Of a DNA stretch of 64,000 nt, positions 12,401 to 21,400 are shown one piece after another (the first letter of the stretch is position 1; each line of letters begins with the position of its first letter). Where the stretch lies: NCBI GenBank assembly GCA_963931865.1, contig OZ007517.1, positions 9,992,038 through 10,056,037 on the forward strand. The letters are read 5' to 3'. The DNA comes from Axinella damicornis. Its lineage: Eukaryota; Porifera; Demospongiae; Axinellida; Axinellidae. A model generated the notes under the pieces. It was given only the letters and a program-made list of their open reading frames with translations, made no database searches and was not told where the DNA came from. Made by a program: the position numbers and the translations under genes.

Positions 12401-15400
12401 GAAAACTTCAGGTTCAGATAATATTCTGTTCCTCCAGGAACCAGAGTTGACTCCCTCACAAGCATCCAGTGCACTGCTAGGACCTGAAGGAGTAGCACAG
12501 CCCCATAGCAAGGAAAAATTTGGAGGCTACGACTGCAAGTTCGTTACTCCACCTCCAACTGCTTTCCAAACAGAATGTCCAATTTGTCATATGATACTTC
12601 GTGAACCATACCAAACAGCCTGTTGTGGCCAGAACGTCTGCCGCTCATGTATTATTCCAAATAAAGGTCTGAGACAGTCTCTCATCCAGCTTCATGTTTG
12701 GTGTACCTTCCGTGAAAATGGCTGTGAGTGGAGCGGAGAGTTAGGAGAGCTGGAACGTCACTTGAATGAAGCTGATCACTCTGGTGAGTACTCCGTTTCC
12801 AGTATGATGGTGTGCTTTTAAGTGGAATCTATCTTGCAGCTCGTGCTGGGAATTTACAATACGTAAAAGAGCATCAATGGGTGGTGCACTGTAGATGTCC
12901 ACCAAAGTTGGCCTTTTGAGTATTTCTGCAGTCCATGTTATGCGTCATCGGTTAGAGGTCAATAAAAACCAGTGCTTCCAAACATACTGTAGGCTCTATA
13001 GAACTAGCTATAACTATTTGCTACTGACAGAATCTGGCAAAGTATAGCTAGCTATACAGATACTTCTCTGTTCAGCTTATGTAGCAGCACACTCCAGCTA
13101 TTGTGAAGAGCGGGGTGACAATTTGGTCAATCACAAGCAAAATGTGAGGCAAAACTGCAACCACGTACGCTGTATTTGTCAGCACACTCAGGCCAACACA
13201 GACTGGTGGGTGCTCATTCAATACAGGAAACTGAGCCAAAAGTGGGGGGTGGGCACTCTTTTGTACGTAGGCACCTTATGTGAGACTATGGTTAATTCAC
13301 AGAAGATAGTCCCACCACTACACACATATACATGCATGCACATAGACATGTACCTTACTCACTCACTGGTGAAACAAAGCCACTACCATCGTTTGATCAA
13401 CTTCTCTTTCCCCACCCACCCTCACTGGCCACCAGGAGCATCTAGTACCTGAGTCTAGACATGCCCTGTAGAGGAGTAGAGGGTTGGTTACAGTATGCAC
13501 ATAGCAGCAGACATACGTGTAGGTATAGAAAGCAGCTATGAGACTGGATGGGTACCGTCATTGTCAAGGTTGCTCCAGTTTACATTATCTGCTCGCCCTT
13601 TTAAATCCACTGTGGGACCAGAAATTTTGTTGCTTTGGTGGTTTCATGCATAGAAGACTAGTTCCAGTATGTGGTCTGCGCAGGTAGTAATGTGAAGTGG
13701 TCCGTGGAGGACAATGACAGTGCCCATCCAGTCCCACATCTACAGGTAGTGTTCGTGTGCTGCATCCTCCCTGCAGGAAGGGGTGGGCCCTAAACACTAT
13801 TCAAGCATGTATCCCACTCATGTACGGGCCAGAACTGACCCAAAACGACCTGGGAACGAGGCTAGGCCTACCCCAGGAATACAGGGTCCTGATAAAACCA
13901 TATCTATAGATATATACGTATTACAGAGATTACGTATTATCTCAACAGCAGGTAACATGAAGGCATTAATCATACTGTTCAAGGCATTCACTCGGGTTAT
14001 AGTTCTCAATCTATGATTTTCTCTGTAGCTGAACAAAATCTTCCTGATACCGTCAACATTACAGGAGCTGATTCCACGCCATTAGGTAAGTGAACGATAT
14101 TATACCACCTGTGTGCATGCAACGTGTGAGGTGGAGCAATTGCTTCTGTTTTGTGTGACAGTGTGTTTGTGTGTACATGTATCTGTGTGTCTGGCGTAAT
14201 AACTTCACAGGAGTGAGTATGTCATCTCTGAACGCAGTGATGATTCAGTTACACCTTCCAGCTATAATGTCTCAAGGAAAAACAGAGAACTGTCAGCCAG
14301 ACAAGTGTATATTTGGGGTCAAAGGTTTACATACCTTGTACCTTTCAAGCACTTTTATTTCTGCAGTGTACTGTACATATTGTTTCTGTGGTATCTATGA
14401 CCTAGCAATTGCTTGCTATAATTATATTCATAGCTTGTCCTAAACTCAAATGGTACACTTGTACTGATGAGGTACGTACAGCATTGCCAAAAAATTGTCT
14501 AACTCAATGCCTGACTTTTCATGTAGAAGAGCTGATACAGAATAATTATGTCCTGTCTTCAGGTTTCAAACACTACATCTCGGTGCTGCATGAGCTCACG
14601 CCAGTTGCCACAAGGTGGAAGAGAATTGGTACTGTTCTGGGACTGAAACCTGGTCTCTTGGAGGACATCCAAGCTGGGAACAGCAGTGACCCTCGAGCTC
14701 GTGCGTGCCTATCTTGGGTGGTGATGGCGTGGCTGAGGAGAGACTACAACGTGAGGAGGTTTGGTGAGCCAACTTGGCAGAGTTTGGCAGAGAGCGTGGG
14801 CCATCCTGAAGGTGGAGCGAACACAGCAGTTGCAAGGAGCATAGCTGCGAGGCACAAGGCGGGAGGTGTGTTGAGTGACTGTCCTTTCATTAATCTCACC
14901 AAATATGATTGGATGAGCATGTGTGAGCCCCACATCAGTTGTAGAGTAGACGACCACTGTCTATCCAAGACCATAAATCTGGCCCATGCAATATAACATT
15001 TCAATCCTCTCAATGGCTTACAAGTTGGAAAGGAGGCTGAGAATCTACTGTTGATTTCAGTTCCGTTTGACCGTTCTTTATTGCATACATCTTCACACAA
15101 AATGTATTTTGGAATGAGAAACCCAACTGCAATGTGCCTGTGCGGATTCTGAACTTCAAGCCGTGTAGTTTCCAAAGATGTTACTGCCACTAACGGTGAT
15201 GGAATACGCTACATTCAAACGCAAGTGAAATTGACAGTACCAAAGGTGCAGGAGACAAAAGCAAACAAACCAGGAACAAAGTGCTGAAATTAAAATGAAA
15301 GTAATTTATACTCACATGACACTCTGTTCATCTAGCTAGACAGGAGCTAGCACCAGTAATGCAGTATCATAAACTGGCTATACATCCGGCAACTATTCTA

Positions 15401-18400
15401 ACCGTGGCCCACACTGTGCTCGGGACGCTACAGCCCAGGGCCCTCGGGTTTCTAAATCCCTTAGATCCCTTGGTCTCAGTGTCTAACCTATATTTATTAC
15501 AAGTGTAAAAAACATTAAAATGTATGGAGATGTAGGGATAGCAGAACAGCAAAAGTAAGAAAACAAGCAGGGATGATGGCATAAAACAGTTCAGTATACA
15601 ACCCCACCTTACATATCTTTCCACATAATACACGTATAATGCAAAAAGTATGTAGGGTGTTGTATACTGAACTGTTCTATGCCAATATCCCTGCTTGTTT
15701 TCGTTCTTTTTGCTGTTCTGCTATCCCTACATCTCCATACATTTTTTAATGTTTTTTACACTTGTTAATGTAGCAGCATACTTGATAGCATTCACTCCGC
15801 ACACAGTACACAATTTTGAGTTCAAAGTTCAAAGTTGCTCTCTACACGTACACAAAATGAAGAAAATGGCGTCGCAGATGAAGCCATAGTTAATTATTGA
15901 GTGGGCAGTTTCAAGCGCCTCGTGAGACTTCGAAGTTGTCAAAAACCATAGGGTCGTGCACTGCTCAGTGTAAAATGCAGCTGTTTTGTGCAAACACCGT
16001 CGTGAGGGAGTCAGCCAAATTTGAACTACCCAGTAGCCCGTCTGAAGAAAGAAGACTAGCTAGAGAAGAAGAAAAACGATTTTGGCCGCCGGGTTTGGCG
16101 ACTTTTTGGTGCGGTACTTTCGCGACGGTTTTTCACGACACTGGGAGTCTTCTTGGCCAGGAAAACGCTCAAAGATGAATAGTAAGTTGTCCGATAAAGG
16201 TGTATTTGCTGCCCGTTTTTGAGAGATTTTGAAAGATTTTTTTGTATTAGCATATAGCTATTGCATGTCCGTTGTATCCCTACATATAGAGTCTACCGAC
16301 TCTATGATTACTAGCATGCAAGGGTGTTATACCAGGCCGGTTTACATACCATTCCTACATCTATAAAACCTACAATATAATAGTTCTATACTACACGGTA
16401 CGCATTAATCTGATATACCACTTGGTTAACCAATCAGATTGGTATTACACTTTTTTCTCGAGGTACTGCTGTAATAGAAAGCTGATTAGTGAATACTTCG
16501 CTTAGTAACGCCGTTGCAGAACCTGGTTGCTAGGCAGCCTACAGCTTACCTTCAGTTGTAATTGTAGGGTTGAAAAAGGGAGCACGGCTGAAGACTGCCT
16601 CTTTTGCCCTTCCAAAGTAAGTTTCACGAGCGGATACACTGTACATAGCTACACTCAGGTTCCAAACCTGTACCGAACCAGGACCGACAACCACAGCCAC
16701 GCCTATTGCATGAAGCGACGCTCATGCCGTGACCGTGGCCTGAGTCGCTAGCGCTTAGGCTTGCTAACCAACCGTGCCTGCTGCGTACGCGTGTCGATTG
16801 ACGCTCCAAGTTTCACCAACGCATCCAACAGCCACACTAAGAAAACCACTGTGATGTGGCTAGATGTAGGATTAATCTGTGATAGGATGGTCTACTGTGG
16901 TATTTTGGATTAATAGCACTTGCAATGCAGTCAGGAAGTAAATAGCACTCGGCTTCGCCTTGTGCTATTTTACACTTCCTGACTGCATTGCTCGTGCAAT
17001 CCCAAATACCACAGTGGACCATCCTATTACATATACATATATGCTTTTGCAATGGCCACATTACTTTTAGTCCAGTAATACACCAAACCATGTGTGATAG
17101 AGAAAACGTGCCAGTACTAGAGTCTAGCTAGCTACCTACGAAAATGAGAAAGTTGATGAACCACATACCCTTCACTTGGCGTAGGTGATTCTGTAAATAC
17201 TGGTCAACATGACTTGTGTATTCTTTTCTTTTCGCTACTAGGACCTGAAGGAGGAGCACAATCCCATAGCAACCTGATAGTGGCTAATCAGAAGGACATA
17301 TCTGGAGGCTACGATTGCAAGTTTGTTGATCCACCTGCAACTGCTTTTCAAACAGAATGTCCAATATGTTGCCTGATACTTTGTGAACCATATGAAACTA
17401 GGTGTTGTGGCAAGAGCTTCTGCCACTCGTGCATTCAAAGGATTGACGATGAATGTCCAGCTTGCAGGGGAAAACTTCAACCATTCCCAAACAAAAGTCT
17501 GAGACAGTCCCTTAGCCAGCTTCATGTTTGGTGTACCCACCGTGATGATGGCTGTGAGTGGAGCGGAGAGTTAGAAGAGCTGGAACGTCACTTGAATGAA
17601 TCTAATCACTCTGGTGAGTATACTCCCAGGCTCCCAGCATGCAGTGTGTGTTAACTATAGGTAGGAGCAACGTTAGCTACATACATTGGCCTTGTACTCA
17701 GCACTGAAACTTTTGGTGCGACCATCCTCGCTGAAAACCAAGTTGGGAATTTTCAGCGTGCATGGTTTTGTCACAGTCCTGGAAAATTATGCTGATGAAC
17801 TTAATGATTTTTTTGGCCACATGCATGTGACCTTGACAACATACTGGATGTGTGTATTCGGTTGCATCTATACATGTCTTGTTCAAGATGGCTTGACAAA
17901 CTCTCATTTCTGTAGCTCACACACAACTGAAATGTGCATAGGTTCGACAAAGGCAAACTAAGTCATGCCCATGCAAAGCACGGCCATAGCCATGACACTT
18001 GTGCACACAATCTTAAAAAATGCCCTGCTCTTTCAGCTGACAGTGTAGTTTAAACTGCAGGAAGACAAACTTCAGCTTTTTCTGTTGTGTCCAAGCTCGA
18101 GCTCCCACACACAGTGTGTTTGAACTATACTATAATGTATTGCAGGTGATGCGCTCACATTGGACGACAGGGAACTGGCGCAAGAACTGGACCCAGACAA
18201 AGACTGGTTCATCCGCACATGGAGGGTATGCTTAGTCAATATTCTTGTACCCATCAGGAGGAAAAGTCTATTTGGTAACATGAGATGCTTTTTGTTGGTT
18301 TCATGCACCAAACCGATTGAATGCGCACACAGTTACAGTTAATTGGTGCTGTGACTGGACACATTGGCTATGATACCAGTATCATAGCAGATATGGAGCT

Positions 18401-21400
18401 TGTGAGGTGGTTGAATGGTAGTGGTTTCAGAAGGAGATAGTTGAAGAATTCTTTTAGTTGAATTTGTAGATCTGAAAGCAGTGTATATTGCAACATGTTT
18501 GGAGAAGCCATAGCCCCTCTATATTTCACTGCTCATCAAGGTACTTTTCTATATACATCTTGATTCTTGTCTTCCTTGAGGAGAACCAAGTTTGTTTATT
18601 AATCTATAAAGTGAGTGGATACATGCATTTATGAACAAGGCAATTACAGTACGTGGCAATATGATAGCAGTTTCACAAACATGTTGCGATGTAATGATGT
18701 TTTTCAATCAAGATTTTGGCCAAGCCAGCATGTCATTTATTGTCGTGGTTAACCTACTATCTTTCCAAATGTCTATAATCAAACCATGTGCACTAAGAGT
18801 CACAAACTTCACATTATGTCATCCGTGATTGATTAATTTTAGAACCACGAATATTCACACTGTCAAACTTTTGATGAATATTTCCACCCACAAAAATGAC
18901 CTACTATGAGCATGGTATGACCTAAAATTTCTGTGTCTGCATTGTACAATTACAGGAAACTGTGCTGGGCAAAGCTGCTTCCAAGTCTGCAAGTCTGAAG
19001 AAGGATATGGATGAGCAGAAAAAGAAGGCAAGAATCTCCTTGCTTCGTGTGCACTCATGATCACTTAAAATATCTGGCAATGAAGTAACTTCATTTAGCC
19101 TCGTTCCCAGGTCATTCCCACTGCCATATTTGATCGCTTGCAGTATGCAAATATGGTAGGTTTGCATACTGCATGCTATCAAGTACTGGAGGTGGGAATG
19201 GCCTGGGAATGAGGCTAGTAACTAGTACTACTACAACAAAGGAAGGACAATAATTAATGCTGATGTCCTGCTGGCTGTAAAAACTAGTTGACAGTATACA
19301 TACAAAATAAATTTCTCATAGATATCCAACAGCTGTCATTTTGTGCTATAATAATTATTACATATTCTGTTCCTGCAGGAACCAGAGTCGACTCACTCAA
19401 GAGCATCCAGTGCACTGTGTGAGAATTTTTTCTAGAGTACATGAAGTGCATAGCTTACAGTAACTTTATAAGCAATGGTAGGTACTCGACATATGCCCTG
19501 ATGTCAAAGTCTTGCTAGATAGTCACCATGTCAAGAAAGGAAAGCTGTGCCTCCATGATAGTACATGTAACAATGGACCTGGACCAGGAACCTATTCCTC
19601 CTATAGTGGTGAGTCACCAGACGAGGGATAAACACAGATTTAGTGGTCACCTTGAGTACAAAGTATCTCGTGCAAGAACATATTTGCATAATATAGAATG
19701 TGCATGCAGAATGCGTAGGTCTACATTGAATGTGCAGTCCCACACACAGTGTTCTTGCTCTTGCCAATTTAGTGGACTCGGGAAGATAAACCTCAGCTTT
19801 TCATTACTGTCTGTTGTATGCACAGTGTCTTTGAGCTGGAGCAAATAGCATGCTCTGAAAAGCGTATATTATTATTGCAGGGGGTGCACTCACATTGCAC
19901 GACCTCAGCGAGCTGGCGCAAGAACTGGACCCAGACAAAGACTGGTTCATCCGCACATGGAGGGTAAGCTTAGTCAATATTGCACTAGTCTTAGGAGGGA
20001 AGCCCATTTCATAACATCAGGTGCTTTTTGGTAGTCTAGTGCACCACACTGATTGAAGATCACTTCTGATGTTCCGAGTTTTGGTTGGCCCTATGATGCT
20101 TAATCCCATTGGATACCTGCATGGATCATGCTATTTCCAGAGCTTGTGATGTTTAGTGGTTGGATGGTAGCAGTTTAAGGGGACTCTTCCGATAGGAGGT
20201 GGTAGAGATCTGAAATCGTTTCTTTATATTACTACATGGTGGGATACATCTTCTGCAGGTCTCAATAGCCTGCTTTATTCCTTGATTTCAGTAGGGCTTT
20301 TTGTCTATCATACTCTATGCAATGCAACGGATACACAATAGTAGGTATCGTGCACCCAACAACAGGATAACAAATGCAAAACTTTTAACATGATTCATAT
20401 ATATGTACTAGAGTATTATGCGTTAGTATGAGCAAAATTTAAATTGGAATGTATGAGCAGCTCTACTGTGAACATTATCACGAAAGGATGGTGTATCTGA
20501 TAGTAGCAGAGGCTGTGTATGATCTTGAACATTAAACCAAGTTTAAGGTGCAGCCTATGCTCCTCCAGGGATGGTAGTTCATAGAGTTGAAGCAGGTCTT
20601 GATAGCTAGAATCCCATTGGGTGAGATGCCAGTCTACAGGCAAATTTTTGCACATCCTCCAGTTTTTCTTGTCTTTAGCAAGTTGAGGGTCCCATGTGGC
20701 CAAACCATACTGAGGTACAATTGCTTCCGGGCTAGCAGAGCCCCCGTTTACACCAGGCGTTTAAACCGGTTCAGGATCCAGATTAAACTAAACCGGATCC
20801 GTGTAAACGCTCTAATCCGGATTGGAAACCGGTTTACGTAACCCACATCAGGATGGGACACTATAAACAGTGGACCCGGGGACCCGAGGACCCGGGGACC
20901 CGGGGACCCGGGGACCCAAGGATCTTCAGCTGCATGTTACGGGAGACAGAAATGCAACTACAAGCAATCTGTACTAAGGCCACTCCAAATTAAACGTTAG
21001 TTTCCCGTCCTCCGCCCGCCCCACCCAGAGAAGACCGCATGGTTGACCATTATTGCTCTTTGCATCATTATTAGCCTGCGCTTCAACCGCAATGTCAGTT
21101 ATCTATGGTTTCTTGTGTTATCTTTGCTGTATTCATTGCTGCTTGGCCGTACAGGTAATTATATTCACAGTAATGAATAATGGTAATGGCCCGCCCGCCC
21201 GCATTCAATTTCTAAGAAGTGTGGACGGGAAACTAAAGTCTAATTTGGAGTGGCCTAATGTGAAAGCCTAAACACACGGTTAATACTTATCAGGAGCTTA
21301 TGAGCGGCAAAGCCGCTCATAAGCTCCTGTACTTATGTTGTTACCTTGAGTATGCAAGTCAGCTTTGCACAACTGGATTAATACTTAGCCTCATTCCCAG

